From assembly GCA_030789695.1 (NCBI GenBank), contig CM061140.1:80538422-80602421 (forward strand): 64,000 nt of DNA. Direction: 5' to 3'. The notes below the pieces were generated by a model. That model was given only the letters and a program-made list of their open reading frames with translations, made no database searches and was not told the DNA's origin. The stretch comes from Scilla litardierei (Eukaryota > Streptophyta > Magnoliopsida > Asparagales > Asparagaceae). Positions 11,683 through 22,108 of this stretch are shown here, piece by piece; the stretch's first letter is position 1, and every line of letters starts with the position of its first letter. The translations under genes were made by a program, and so were the position numbers.

Positions 11683-11912
11683 AATGGTCATCTGAAAACG
11701 GCAGCCTCCTATATTTTTAGTCCAAAATGCAGCCATCGTGGAGTTGAATTAAGAGGGCTGGGGGTCCAAATTGAACATTAAAACAGTAAGTCTTGGTTAT
11801 AAGCCTATGAGGATGATGCCTATCATTCGAGACCTATATCCGATGTTGCGGATCTCATATCTTATAATTTCTCTGTTGCTGCAGAACCTGACAAATGTCA
11901 AGAAAATTAATG
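11683..11912. repeat. Dispersed duplicate, copy 1 (partner 13950-14160)
   Basis: The segment shares an ordered series of words with 13950-14160: a TTTTAGTCCAAAATGCAGC-like phrase, GAGGATGATGCCTATCATTC, and CTCATATCTTATAATTT ending in a pyrimidine tract and CAG. The end looks like an intron 3' border, so both copies may come from one captured gene segment. They diverge noticeably, which suggests an old duplication. Confidence 0.6.
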
Positions 11913-11999
11913 GGATTAAGGAGTAAGAAGCAGAAGCAGTAGAGCTGAAGAGAATGAAGATTCAAGAGAATGAGGCATGTAGCTATCCGCGATGAGTAA

Positions 12000-12310
12000 T
12001 GGTGGGTAATTGTATACGGTTTAGCTCCGCGCGCACAACGTTTACAACTTTTACCAGTTGTGCGCGCTGAGCAAAACTTGGTAATTTTACAGGCTTCCTA
12101 ATAAGCGCACACAACGTTCAATAATGTTACGGATGTGCGCGCTGAGTAATATGGGTAATTGTAAGAAGTTAAGCCCCACGCGCACAATGGTTCATAACTT
12201 TGACGGTTATGATCGATGAGTAAATGTTGGTAATCGTAGACAGTTGTGCTCAGCTCGCACAACGTTCAATGCTGTTGCCTTTGGTGCGAGCTGAGTAATT
12301 GTGGGTACTT
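12000..12310. repeat. Tandem GCGCACAAC...GTTGTGCGC dyads, about 80 bp each
   Basis: Four diverged tandem units of roughly 80 bp each contain GCGCACAAC-type and GTTGTGCGCGCTGAGTAAT-type halves in inverse orientation, separated by about 15-20 bp, plus a GGTAATTGTA linker. The design (inverted GCGCAC arms plus linker with TGAGTAA/TGAGCAA) matches the satellite monomers at 44.9-57.0 kb, except that the arm core is CACAAC rather than CACGAC. One unit includes an exact CACGCGC near 12177. Confidence 0.7.
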
Positions 12311-12649
12311 CAAGTTAGCATCACGCAATTTTGTAATGTGATGCAATTGTACCAAATTTAATGACATTGTATTAAGATCTGTATTCCAACATGCTACAAC
12401 ATTTATGCATTCAAATGTACATAACACAACAAAGTAGAAACTACATCTAAACATTTTGCAACATCACAGTTTTTGCCCGACTAAGCAATTAAAGCACTAG
12501 ACTATACTAGGGATACAGGGATTCCCACCATGAAAAAAATTTAAAGTTTGTTGCCATTTATGAGCTGCTCCAGCAGCTGCATCAGCGTCACTTGCTTCTT
12601 TGTATCTTGGCCATCCGTCCCCCTGTCTGTGTTGAAGAAGAATCAGTGA

Positions 12650-13115
12650 TGAACACATAACAAAGCATAATTAAGTAAAAATATTGTACGGGTAGACTTA
12701 GAATAAGATAGAACATTTATTATCATCGAGCAGTGATGTCTGCAACGAAGTATCAAAGAGCATATACAAGCAGTGAAGAAACGGGTGTGCATGGAAGGTG
12801 ATAGCTTCAATGACGACAAACAGAACATATGAAGGAGCAAAGAACATCTTCGAATCAATATATATGTGATGTATTCAATTTCTGCATCACGTCACTAGAC
12901 GCTAGTATATTGTCCATCTTTGAGTGTTGAGGACGCAGCAGTGATGAAGGAAAAAATAGAATGTCGTAGAGAAAATATCATATAACTAGAATAAGATACA
13001 ATAAGATAGAATAATATCATCAAGAAGTGTAGTGGTTGACGAGGGCTTGTGGGAAGGGAAGCCATTTATAGACGACTTTGGATGCCATTGGATGAGGATG
13101 AGACTACAGTAGAGT
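12650..13115. repeat. Subterminal-type module, copy 1 of 3
   Basis: This roughly 0.47-kb block is repeated at about 18690-19200 and 19640-20150. Shared landmarks in order are TTATCATCGAGCAGT, GAACATCTTCG with ATATA-GTGATG, ATTCAATTTCTGCATCACG, CGCTAGTATATTGGCCATCTT, GTAGTGGTTGACGAGG, TATAGACGA, and ATGAGGATGAGACTACAGT followed by GTTACTG. The last part also recurs near 59070-59130 and 62080-62130, tying the two halves of the window to one repeat family. Confidence 0.7.
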
Positions 13116-13425
13116 TACTGGGAGGCAACACAAGAGACCCCGTGAGTCTACATCAAATTGCTTGTGATTATACAGAAGAATGCCCGTGAATCTACAGCAG
13201 ATTGAGTTCCCAATAATGTATGACCGTGGTGGTGCGCGTTGAGCAAACAAAATAGCTCAACGCGCACAACCGGCAAGAATATGGACGTTTTGCGCGGAGA
13301 GCAAATAATTTTGGAAGATGTGCGCGATGAATAAAATCTTATGTACATTCACGATCACTGCTTTGTAGACTCACATCCTCATCCAAGGGCAGTCTAATTC
13401 GTCTATAAAATGGCTTTCCTACGCA
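13055..13425. repeat. Inverted repeat carrying TATA-like promoter modules
   Basis: The segment GCCATTTATAGACGAC...GATGAGGATGAGACTAC at about 13060-13110 is repeated inversely at about 13366-13418 and again, direct to that second copy, at about 13497-13550. Near the middle is a perfect 12-bp inverted repeat, TGCGCGTTGAGC and GCTCAACGCGCA. In the right-hand copies the words read GTCTATAAATGGC, a plausible TATA box pointing toward the DUF674 exon at 13715. Confidence 0.55.
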
Positions 13426-13714
13426 CAAGCCCTCTTCAACCTCTACACTTCGAGTGATGGTTATCAGTCATGAGGAAGGAGTAATGCTACACTCGACTGT
13501 AGGCTCATCCTCATCCAAGGGCAGTCCAATTCGTCTATAAATGGCTTCCATACCCACAAATTATATTCAACCACAACACTTCGAGTGCTGTGAAAGGCAT
13601 GAGAAAGAAGTAACCTTGCTCAAATATTACTCTGACCATATCAAGCTAACCCTTCCCAAACAACCAGAGACCATAGCTTAAACAAACCATCACCGGTTTG
13701 ATGCAGCAGTGAAG

Positions 13715-13879
13715 ATGGCCACCCAAACGAGGTTGAAGCTTTTCATAGACAAGGGGATGAAGAGAGTGTTGTTCACGGAAGCGGGCAAAGAGTTTGTCAA
13801 TTTCCTCTTCAGCCTTTTGGCCATGCGTGTGGGCTCAGTCATCAAGCTCATCACCAAAGAAAAAGTGGCAGTGGTATGA
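13715..13879 (+). pseudogene. DUF674 family, N-terminal exon fragment
   Basis: An ATG at 13715 opens about 53 codons containing LKLFIDKGMKRVLFTEAGKE, FVNFLFSLL, MRVGSVIKLIT. This is the characteristic start of plant DUF674 proteins (a family of unknown function), which usually have a similar KRVLFAEAGKDFVDFL motif and run to several hundred residues. A donor-like GTATGA follows at 13874, and read-through meets TGA at 13877. The rest of the gene is absent. TATAAATGG boxes about 150-200 bp upstream suggest that promoter and first exon were taken up together, as in a Pack-MULE. Confidence 0.75.
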
Positions 13880-13949
13880 AAAGCATTTATGTAATGAAGC
13901 CCATCATTAATGTGCTGAAAACTGAATCTCTGGAAAGCTGTATCTATGA

Positions 13950-14160
13950 AAAATGATTTATCTGGTATTTTAGTTCAAAATGCAGCTAGTGTGGCTTTGA
14001 ATTCCTAGGTCTGCGGGTACAAACTAAAACTTAATACCCAAAGTTTTAATTATGAGAGTATGAGGATGATCCTTATCATTCGAGAAATCTATATGCTGCT
14101 GTCGATCTCATATCTTATAATTTATCTGTTACAGCAGGTCACGCCAATTGTCAAGAAATC
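13950..14160. repeat. Dispersed duplicate, copy 2 (partner 11683-11912)
   Basis: Second copy of the segment described at 11683-11912. It shares TTTTAGTTCAAAATGCAGCTAG, GAGGATGATCCTTATCATTC and CTCATATCTTATAATTTATC, then CAG and a TGTCAAGAAA phrase. Confidence 0.6.
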
Positions 14161-14242
14161 ATTCTAGAAATTGTTTCCATTGATCAAAAATATCTCCAAG
14201 TACAACGAACAAAAAGGAGAAACAAAAAAGGGTTCGATCCAC

Positions 14243-15159
14243 CTATGATGCAGGAGCTCGAGAAGAGGCGTCCCCAGGTGATTCGTCTTCTCCCAAACCA
14301 GTAGGGTGACCAGGGACAACCGGAGGTCGGGGAAGCATTCTTCGGCCCCGCGCCTCGAACGCTGCCAAACCATCCCGGAAGGACCTCCCGATCTGAGCAG
14401 TAAAAATGGCCGAGAACTCCCGGAATCCCTCACGGATAGACTCCACGATCTTCTGAGCCAGGACATCCCCATAGTCCCTCTGGACCTCAGCTACGATCCT
14501 ACCATGGGCCACTTCCCGCAGGTCACCTATATCGGCCCAAAGAGCGCCTTTCGCCTTTCTATGCTCCTCCCAGGCGAGGGACAGTGCATCCTCAGCATAC
14601 TTGGCCAAACTCATGGCGACAGCCAGAGCCTCCGTCAAACATCCCACCTCCGAGGTGAGCTCTGCAACTCTCAGTTTGAACTGGTGGGCCTCCTTGGCTG
14701 ATTGCTCAGCCGCCTCAGCCCTCAGGCGCTCCTGCGCCAAGGCCGCCTCAAGACCATCTACAGCAACCGGGTAAACCTGCAAGACCGCAGGGATGAATGT
14801 CGCCATCAACAAAACAGTCGTTGAAGAAAAAAGGGTCCGACATGCTGGATATGCCATACCAGAGAGTCTGCCAGTTTCTCCCTGAAGGAGCGGTCACTCG
14901 GAAGGACAGCTGGACTACTCTCACTCCTCTTCTTCGTCCTCTCGGGACCTTCAGACCAGGAGTGAGAGCGTCTCTTCTTCTCCTCATTCCCGGTTAACAC
15001 ACGGGAACCCTGCTCGACGGCCGCCACGTCCCCCTCTCCGAGGTCGAGACCGGAGGGCGAATCAATCTGATTCGCCACGAAGGGCGAAGGTTCGGCCGTG
15101 CCCAAGGGCGGATGGGGAGGAACGTTAGGAACGTCTTCACTGAAATCCCGACCCACCAT
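14243..15159 (-). pseudogene. Coiled-coil protein fragment, two exons (putative gypsy-type transposon-associated)
   Basis: On the minus strand an exon 15159-14860 (100 codons) follows an acceptor-like TTTTTTGCTCAG. It joins in phase 0 across an 83-bp GT-AG intron (14859-14777) to an exon 14776-14243 (177 codons plus stop). The first exon is acidic with a basic KKR-rich patch; the second is Ala/Glu/Leu-rich with heptad-like spacing (residues starting LEAALAQERLRAEAAEQ), strongly suggesting a coiled coil. The composition resembles the C-terminal halves of plant proteins annotated as putative gypsy-type transposon or mobile-domain proteins, but I could not confirm the family. No N-terminal domain is present, so this is a 3' gene fragment. 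GC content is far above the surroundings. A segment at about 14970-15060 reappears at 17550-17650. Confidence 0.5.
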
Positions 15160-15199
15160 CTGAGCAAAAAAGATGAAAATCAGGGTAACGAGCAACGGG

Positions 15200-16426
15200 T
15201 AAAGAAGAATTTAAAAGGAGAAAGGCTTTATACTGACGGTCCCTTCGAATCCAAGCCGTCAGCAAGGAACACGTGTCAAAGTCTCACAGAGGCGGCACTT
15301 CAAATACCACTCCCCATGGGCGGGAGAATTCGTTCGACTGGCCTTCATTCAATGCGACCCGGTCCCCGGGATATCCGATAAGTACGAACCCTTATCATGT
15401 ATACCCGAAAAGACGAGTGTTTTTACGTAGAAAGAAATAAAAGAAGTGAGCAGAAAGAACACTGCAGGTAGTTCGCACTTGCAGGGAAGTACAAGTAAAA
15501 CTCCATCACAGATAAAAAGACTGAGAAAATAACACAATATTCCATTTTAATGATACATTGATACATCTTATACATACACCAACATCTTCATATTCACAAC
15601 TCACTCGAAAAAAGAAGGGCAAAAGTACAAGACTCTCATCTTACATCAAATCGTAACACTAACACCCTTAGATGAGGACTACATGCATAAGATGTATTAT
15701 TTGACACTTTGAATTGATTGTTTTTGTATCTCAATGATTGAATGCACGTCAGTCTTGCATTACACTCTGCCTGTTGCATGTGTCGATCCATTGTTGTACA
15801 CCTTGCCTGTTGCACGTGCACGCTTTCACATGTTCATAAGTATAGTTGTTACTGCCTTTACTACAGTAGATGTATATGCCATGACATACACTCTGCCTGC
15901 TTACATGCACCATTTCCAAACTTTGTGTAAGGACTAGTTGTGACATGGAATTTCTTAACAGTTATGCAACGGTGATACGAATAATAAATTTACCCTTTCA
16001 CATGTAAACGTGGATGGGAAAAAAAAATGGTTGTGTGCTGTGTGAAATTGTGAGTTTTGAGTGGGCGTGTGCGGAGAGCAATTATAGGGTTTGAGTCATT
16101 TTGTGCGATGAGCAATAACCCCATGCCTTTTCGGCGCCGTACACGGGTTCAACATTGGCCCCCGTGATTCGTTCTCGATTATAAACGCGGATCGAGGCCG
16201 CCTGATAGGTAATTTCCTTTAATAGGGCACGGCATTCGAAGCATCGAATTTGGATTAAGGCCGCCAAAACCTTTCGCCTATCTCAACCGTTGTTTTTGCC
16301 AAAATTCCGACACGTGTCGATCATCTTGTCCATTCGTTCGCGTAATAAAAGAAATTGGAGGTGAGGCCAATGGCTTTTGCGCTCCGAGGAAATCTCATCA
16401 TCTTATTATTTCTTCCAGAAACAAAA
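15200..16426. other. No recognisable gene; short repeats and one dyad
   Basis: From 15200 to about 16350 no supported coding was found. A short phrase (TGCCTGTTGCATG / TTGCCTGTTGCACG) is repeated at about 15765-15815, and a TGTGCGGAGAGCAATTA-type half-dyad lies near 16068-16115. Confidence 0.4.
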
Positions 16427-17445
16427 ATGGCGGGAGGAGCATACAGAGAGGTTACTTCAGCGATGGAGCGGGCCAATGAAGAAGGCCGTAAGAGGAAGAG
16501 GGCAGAGGAGGAAGAGGAGGAATGGGAGGAATCGGAGGAATCGGGGAACCTCATGCTGGAGTTGGGGGAGGCTGGATGCTCCTCAAGTCAAGATACGTGG
16601 TCTTTGAAGGCGGCTCCTTCTGATCCTCGAGTTGGGGGCGCATCGTCCTCCAGCACGCCACACGACGGGTGGCCATACGAGGACATTGATCCTCCGGTCC
16701 ATGCCGTCAGCCCCATACCTCCAGAGTTCGGCCACCTTCTGCAGTCGAACCGCATTGGGTCTGGCCATCATGCGGAGATTCACGGGGAGACCTATCGGCC
16801 ATCGTACATTGTGGGGACGGCCGAGTCGGCCCTCCTGGACTTTGGGACGGGGGCTCGTCTGGCGGAGAATATCACTCTGCCAAGGGATGTCAATTTCCTG
16901 AATGGGGTCGACCTTGAGACGATGGCCAACTGCTTCGTTCGCAGTGGCCTTCAGGTTCGTTGCCAATGTGCATTCCGAATTTTGATTCCCCTTCTGGTTT
17001 TGCTGATTGTCGCCATCTGCAGGTGACCATTTTCGGGGCAGGTCTGCGCCGCAGGGCCCGCGAACTGATCGAGGGTCAGCGCCGGGTGGCGGATGCCGAG
17101 AACGAGGCTTCTGAGCTCAGAGCTCAGGTGAAGAAGCTAGAGGAAGATTTGGGGAAGATAATGGCCGCCAAGGGCAAGTCGGATTGGGCGGCCTCGGACG
17201 TGAAATCCAGCCTCGCCGCCTTGTCAAGCGCCAAGAAGCAGTTGGAAGATCAGTGGGGTAGAGAGCGTTCTCAACTCCGAGCTGATCTCGAGGCATCGAG
17301 GAAGGAGGTTGCTGACCTTCAGGCCAAGCTTCTCGAGAAGGAGCAAGGGGTCGACGCTTTCAAATCTCGGGCCACTGCCAAGATGGAAAGGGTGGCGAAA
17401 GCGATAAAGGACCTCTTTACAGCCGACGGTGCGTCGTCTTCCTAA
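16427..17445 (+). pseudogene. Acidic plus coiled-coil protein, two exons (gene fragment)
   Basis: ATG at 16427, exon 16427-16954 (176 codons), a 68-bp GT-AG intron 16955-17022 in phase 0, then exon 17023-17445 (140 codons plus stop) give 316 residues. The start is Lys/Arg- and Glu-rich (a run of EEEEEE near residues 27-32), suggesting a nuclear-type acidic stretch. Exon 2 is a long predicted coiled coil (for example ASELRAQVKKLEEDLGKI and QLRADLEASRKEVADLQAKL). The overall style matches the C-terminal part of plant putative gypsy-type transposon proteins, as does the minus-strand fragment at 14243-15159. Downstream 17550-17650 repeats part of that fragment, so related gene pieces seem to have been taken up twice. 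The frame is uninterrupted; whether it is expressed is unknown. Confidence 0.5.
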
Positions 17446-17649
17446 ATTTTGGGAATCGTTACTTTTGTAAGACTGCTGCTCGCGAGCGAGTCATATGTAA
17501 TTTTTTCAGAATTTAATGAAGGTAATTTTTGCAACAGACGCCGAGTGAGAGCGTTTACTTCCTCCCCCTGATTCCAGGTCGACACCCGGGAACCCTGTTT
17601 GACGGCCGACACGGCCCCGTCACCGAGGACGAGACTGGCGGGAGAATGA

Positions 17650-18195
17650 CCTTCCGTATATGATCGCGATGAGTAATTGTGTGTACTGTGTAATTGTATA
17701 CAGTTTAGCTCCGATCGCACAACGGATTGTTAAATAACACCGTTGTGCGCGACGAGCAAAACTCGGTAATTGTAGAAAGCGTTGCTTAGCGCGAACAACT
17801 TTCATTTCTGTTGCAAGTTGTTAGTTGTGCAAGTTGTGCACGCTGAGCAATTATGTGGGATGATTAATTGTGTCCAGGGGTAAATGTGGGATCATTTCTG
17901 TTGCAACTTTCATTTCTGTTGCAAGTTGTGCATGCTGAGTAATTATGTGGGATGATTAATTAGTGTCCAGGGGTAAATGGAAGCTGGTATAAACAAAAGT
18001 AGCACTTCTACTAAATAAAGGTCAACAGACGATTTCTCGTGAATATACATAATAATCTTGTATGTATTACACAAATGCTGTTCCCAAATAAAGATCCACT
18101 GACGTGCTGAGCGATGTGAGCAGAATCTTTGGCCTCGATCAAAATTTCTAAACGCGCACAACGTTAACGCCGTTTGCCAGTTGTGCGCGCTGTGT
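17650..18195. repeat. GCGCACAAC dyad units, degenerate tandem
   Basis: Four or more diverged units carry CGCACAACG...CGTTGTGCGCG, GTTGTGCACGCTGAGCAATTATG and similar halves. A phrase TTGCAAGTTGT...GTGTCCAGGGGTAAATG is directly repeated within 17810-17980. The last unit, GCGCACAACG-TTAACGCC-...-GTTGTGCGCGC, is at 18154-18191. Same family as the array at 12000-12310. Confidence 0.6.
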
Positions 18196-18437
18196 AAATC
18201 TTAGTATATTACTTTTCACTAATTTTTCCCATTAAATTTCATTGTTGGAATTTGATTTAAGCAAGCATCAATGTATATATCAACAATCACAAGTTTGTAA
18301 TGGGCTGCAAATGTATACATTAAATGACATTGTATTAAGGTCTGTGTAATGGGCTGCAAATGTATCACATTAAATGACATTATATTGAGGTCTGAATTCC
18401 AACATACTACAACATTTATGCATTCCAATGAACATAA

Positions 18438-18686
18438 CACTCCATCTCCGCCGTTCTCTTGTTCGCTGCATCTTCTGCTTTATACTTCTTTGACTCAAGG
18501 AACATCCTTTCAATCTCCTCCTGGGTCTACGTGGCACTTATCGTTAGTGATAGTGATCTTATTTTTCTACGCACATACTTTCTTCTGCAGAGGCATTCAA
18601 GATACCGTCGGCATCTATCTCAAGGCAAACCATGACACTTCGAACACCCGTGGTAGCAGGAGGGATACCAGCAAGTACAAACTCCC
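18438..18686 (-). pseudogene. HSP70 substrate-binding domain fragment, frameshifted
   Basis: Reading the minus strand from 18686, after an acceptor-like TTTTCCTAG, gives EFVLAGIPPATTGV, then CLEIDADGILNAS, then in another frame KITITNDK, then in a third frame QEEIERM and KYKAED. These are ordered signatures of the HSP70 C-terminal region (beta-sandwich end and start of the helical lid; the family has GIPPAPRGV, DIDANGILNVSA, NKITITNDKGRL, KEEIERMV). At least two frameshifts make it non-functional. Its orientation is opposite to the DUF674 exon at 13715, so fragments in this element are not all one way round. Confidence 0.8.
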
Positions 18687-18689
18687 CTA

Positions 18690-19200
18690 GGAAAAGAGAG
18701 AATAAAAAAGTAAATATAATTAGACTTAGGTAGAACAGTTGTTATCATCAAGCAGTTATGTATGCAATGATTCTGAACGGAACTTACGAAGGGTCAAAGA
18801 ATTTTTGCAAGTTGGCATGGACGAGAATGAAGCTGTAATGATTGCATGAACATCTTTGCCTTCATTTGAGGTTTGCAATGAAGAAGAACAGATCATGCGA
18901 AGAGGAGCAAAAGAACATCTTCGCCGCCATATAAAGGTGATGAATTCAATTTCTGCATCACGGCACTTGCCGCTAGTATATTGGCCATCTTTGTGTGCTG
19001 TAGACGACGCACTCATGAACAACAACAAAATTACAAATTTGAAGAAAAAACATTGTATTAGAAGAATCAGAGAGAATCAGATAAAGGAACTATAATCACC
19101 TGGGGTAGTGGTTGATGAGGTCTGGTGGGTACGGAAACCATATACAGACGAGGTGGACTGACCAAGTACGAGGATGGAAACACCGTAGAGTAACAGTTCG
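18690..19200. repeat. Subterminal-type module, copy 2 of 3
   Basis: Diverged copy of the module at 12650-13115, with TTATCATCAAGCAGT, GAACATCTTCGCCGCC, ATTCAATTTCTGCATCACGGC, GTATATTGGCCATCTTTGTG, GTAGTGGTTGATGAGG and a CGTAGAGTAACAG end. GCGCACAACGG dyad halves follow at about 19262-19325. Confidence 0.65.
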
Positions 19201-19639
19201 TGCTCGTGAATATATGGCAGATGGATACCAGCCAGACGTTGTTCCAACTAGTATCCGAGTGCGGTGGTGCGCGAAGAGAAAAATTGCTTGAAGGTAGACC
19301 TTTTTATACTCAACGCGCACAACGGCAAAAAAAACATCTGGTTTCGATTACCAAAAGAGAAAAATCTAAATACACCGATACTCTTGCGGTGCATGTCCAA
19401 GTTTTTCCAAAAAAAACATACAGCATCATATCAGAAGAGAGTAAATGTGACAAATCACAGTATAGTTAATATTTTTGCTTAGTGGACACAAAGGTCACTA
19501 CTTTTGGACGCAGGGCGGGCTGATTAACTTTGAGCAATGGAATACAGTTTTGCTCATACGAAAAGTTCTCATGCCGTGACCGTGTCTCCTGGGGATATTG
19601 CAGTTATGAGCAGCTCCAATAGAGATTCTTCACATTTTT

Positions 19640-20150
19640 GCACTGGTATGAAATGCAATAATGGCACTCGTAAGAAATTCTTCTGAGCATGGAAACAAAT
19701 GAGGATGCACAGTTTCAGAGAAGATTGCGCAGTTTGAGAGCCGATACCTTGGTGGCACCTTCAGGCTGATGGCAATGTGAAGCATTCGAAAACATCGTGT
19801 GCTTCTTCTGAAGGAGCCAACACCATCGTTGATGATATCTGAAGTAGCAGACTCCATCTTTGATGCCCATATAAATGTGACGAATTCAATTTCAGCAACA
19901 CGGCAATTGCCGCAAGTTTATTGGCTATCTTTGTGTGTCGGAGACGAAGCATTCAGTAGTAAGAACAAAAATTTAGCATGTAAAAGAAAATATAGTGTAT
20001 AGGTATAACCATATAGAACACTATCATCGAGAGGAGTAGTGGTTGACGATGTCTAGAGGGAAGTGAATCACTTTATATAGACGAATTGGACTGGGTATGG
20101 TCCGCATGGATGAGGCTGAGACTACAGTGGGGTTACTGTGGGCTACAGAA
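19640..20150. repeat. Subterminal-type module, copy 3 of 3
   Basis: Third copy, with ATTCAATTTCAGCAACACGGC, TTATTGGCTATCTTTGTGTG, GTAGTGGTTGACGATG, TATATAGACGAATTGG and ATGAGGCTGAGACTACAGTG. A CAAAGCGCAAAACGGG...CAGTTGTGCGAGTTGAGC dyad follows at about 20190-20240. Confidence 0.65.
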
Positions 20151-20299
20151 ATTGACGCTAACAAAATTGATTGCCTCTAAGAAAATTGCTCAAAGCGCAA
20201 AACGGGTAAAAATATGGCAGTTGTGCGAGTTGAGCAAATTATTTATGGTTATACAATATTACTCATAAATACATTTATAGCGATGTGAACACCTCAAAT

Positions 20300-21608
20300 C
20301 AAATAGCGTGACCCATGAGTATCAACACATAGGTATAAGTTGTCTTATTCTGGAAACAGTAAGATATGTGTTTCTTATCACTTAATAAATGTCTATTCAC
20401 CCATCAGTCTGAATATTATTTAATTCTCCCCCAATTTTGTGTTTTCTTTATTATTGGGATTTTTTATTGAACGTGGTGTGCGCTGCGGTAATTAATTATG
20501 GGAATTTTAGAAGAACGTTGTGCGCGCAGAGTAATTATTCGTACGACTGTTTTGCTCAACACGCACAGCTGGGTCTATTTTGATCTGATGTGCGCGCTGT
20601 ATTAAATATGCAAACTGTATACCTTTTTAAATACCCCGCACAATCGGCACTAAAACGCAAATTTAAACAAATCAAAGAAATGTGAATATTTTTGCTATCT
20701 TATTCTGTAAACTGTCGGATATGTGTTATCTTATCACGTAAATGTCTAAATACCCATCAATCAACTGCTCCGCATTATATTTGCATCAATTTTGATTTTT
20801 TTATCTGGCATGTCAGTCTGAACATTAATTAATTCTCCACCCAATTATGTGTTTTCTTTATTATTGGGATTTTTTATTCAACGTTGTGCGCGCTGAAGAT
20901 ATTAATTATGGGAATTTAGTATTGAACGTTGTGCGCGCATGGTAATTATTCGTTACGACCGTTTTTCTCAACGCGCACAGCCGGTTGTATTTTGATCCGT
21001 TGTGCGCGCTGTATTATATGTCCAAAATGTATACAAATTAAAAACCCCGCACGGTGAGCATTAAAACTCAAATTTTAACAAATCAAAGAAATGGGAATTT
21101 TTTTGCAGTCTTATTCTGTAAACTATCAGATATGTGTTGTCAAATCACTTAAATTTCCTTACACCCATCAATCAACTGCTGCCATTATATTGGCATCAAT
21201 TTTGATTTTTTATTTCTTGCATGTCAGTATAAACAGTAATTAATCTACAAAAATTTTGTGTTTCTTCTTTATTATTGGGATTTTTTATTGAACGTTGTGC
21301 GCGCTGAAGTTATTAAATATGGGGATTTTGTAATGAATGTTATGCGCGCAGAGTAAGTATTCATTACGACCATTATGCTGAACGCGGACAGCTGTGTATA
21401 TTTTGTTCCGTTGTGCCCGCTGTATTATATATTTTAAATGTATACCTTTTTATATACCTCGCACTAAGGGACAAATTTAAACAAATCAAAGAAATGTATA
21501 TCTTTTTGCTGTCTTATTCTGCAAACAGTCGGATATGTGTTGTCTTATCAATTAAATGTATTGAACGTGGTGCGCGCTGATGTAATAAAGTATGGGAATT
21601 ATGGGATT
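20300..21608. repeat. About 410-bp tandem repeat with GTTGTGCGCGC units
   Basis: Three to four head-to-tail copies are seen. The landmark GAAATG...CTTATTCTGTAAAC occurs at 20677, 21088 and 21491 (spacings 411 and 403), with an earlier diverged copy near 20340. Each unit holds GGGATTTTTTATTGAACGTTGTGCGCGCTGA, a GTTGTGCGCGCAGAGTAATTATTCG half, a TTGCTCAACGCGCACAGC half and a TTGTGCGCGCTGTATTA half. The array runs into the N gap, so its copy number is unknown. Confidence 0.85.
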
Positions 21609-22108
21609 NNNNNNNNNNNNNNNNNNNNNNNNNNNNNNNNNNNNNNNNNNNNNNNNNNNNNNNNNNNNNNNNNNNNNNNNNNNNNNNNNNNNNNNNNNNN
21701 NNNNNNNNNNNNNNNNNNNNNNNNNNNNNNNNNNNNNNNNNNNNNNNNNNNNNNNNNNNNNNNNNNNNNNNNNNNNNNNNNNNNNNNNNNNNNNNNNNNN
21801 NNNNNNNNNNNNNNNNNNNNNNNNNNNNNNNNNNNNNNNNNNNNNNNNNNNNNNNNNNNNNNNNNNNNNNNNNNNNNNNNNNNNNNNNNNNNNNNNNNNN
21901 NNNNNNNNNNNNNNNNNNNNNNNNNNNNNNNNNNNNNNNNNNNNNNNNNNNNNNNNNNNNNNNNNNNNNNNNNNNNNNNNNNNNNNNNNNNNNNNNNNNN
22001 NNNNNNNNNNNNNNNNNNNNNNNNNNNNNNNNNNNNNNNNNNNNNNNNNNNNNNNNNNNNNNNNNNNNNNNNNNNNNNNNNNNNNNNNNNNNNNNNNNNN
22101 NNNNNNNN
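21609..22108. other. Assembly gap (500 N)
   Basis: Exactly 500 unresolved bases. The left flank is in the middle of a roughly 410-bp tandem unit, so the gap probably hides more of that array and possibly the far end of the MULE-like element. A round 500 is likely a placeholder, not a measured size. Confidence 0.95.
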
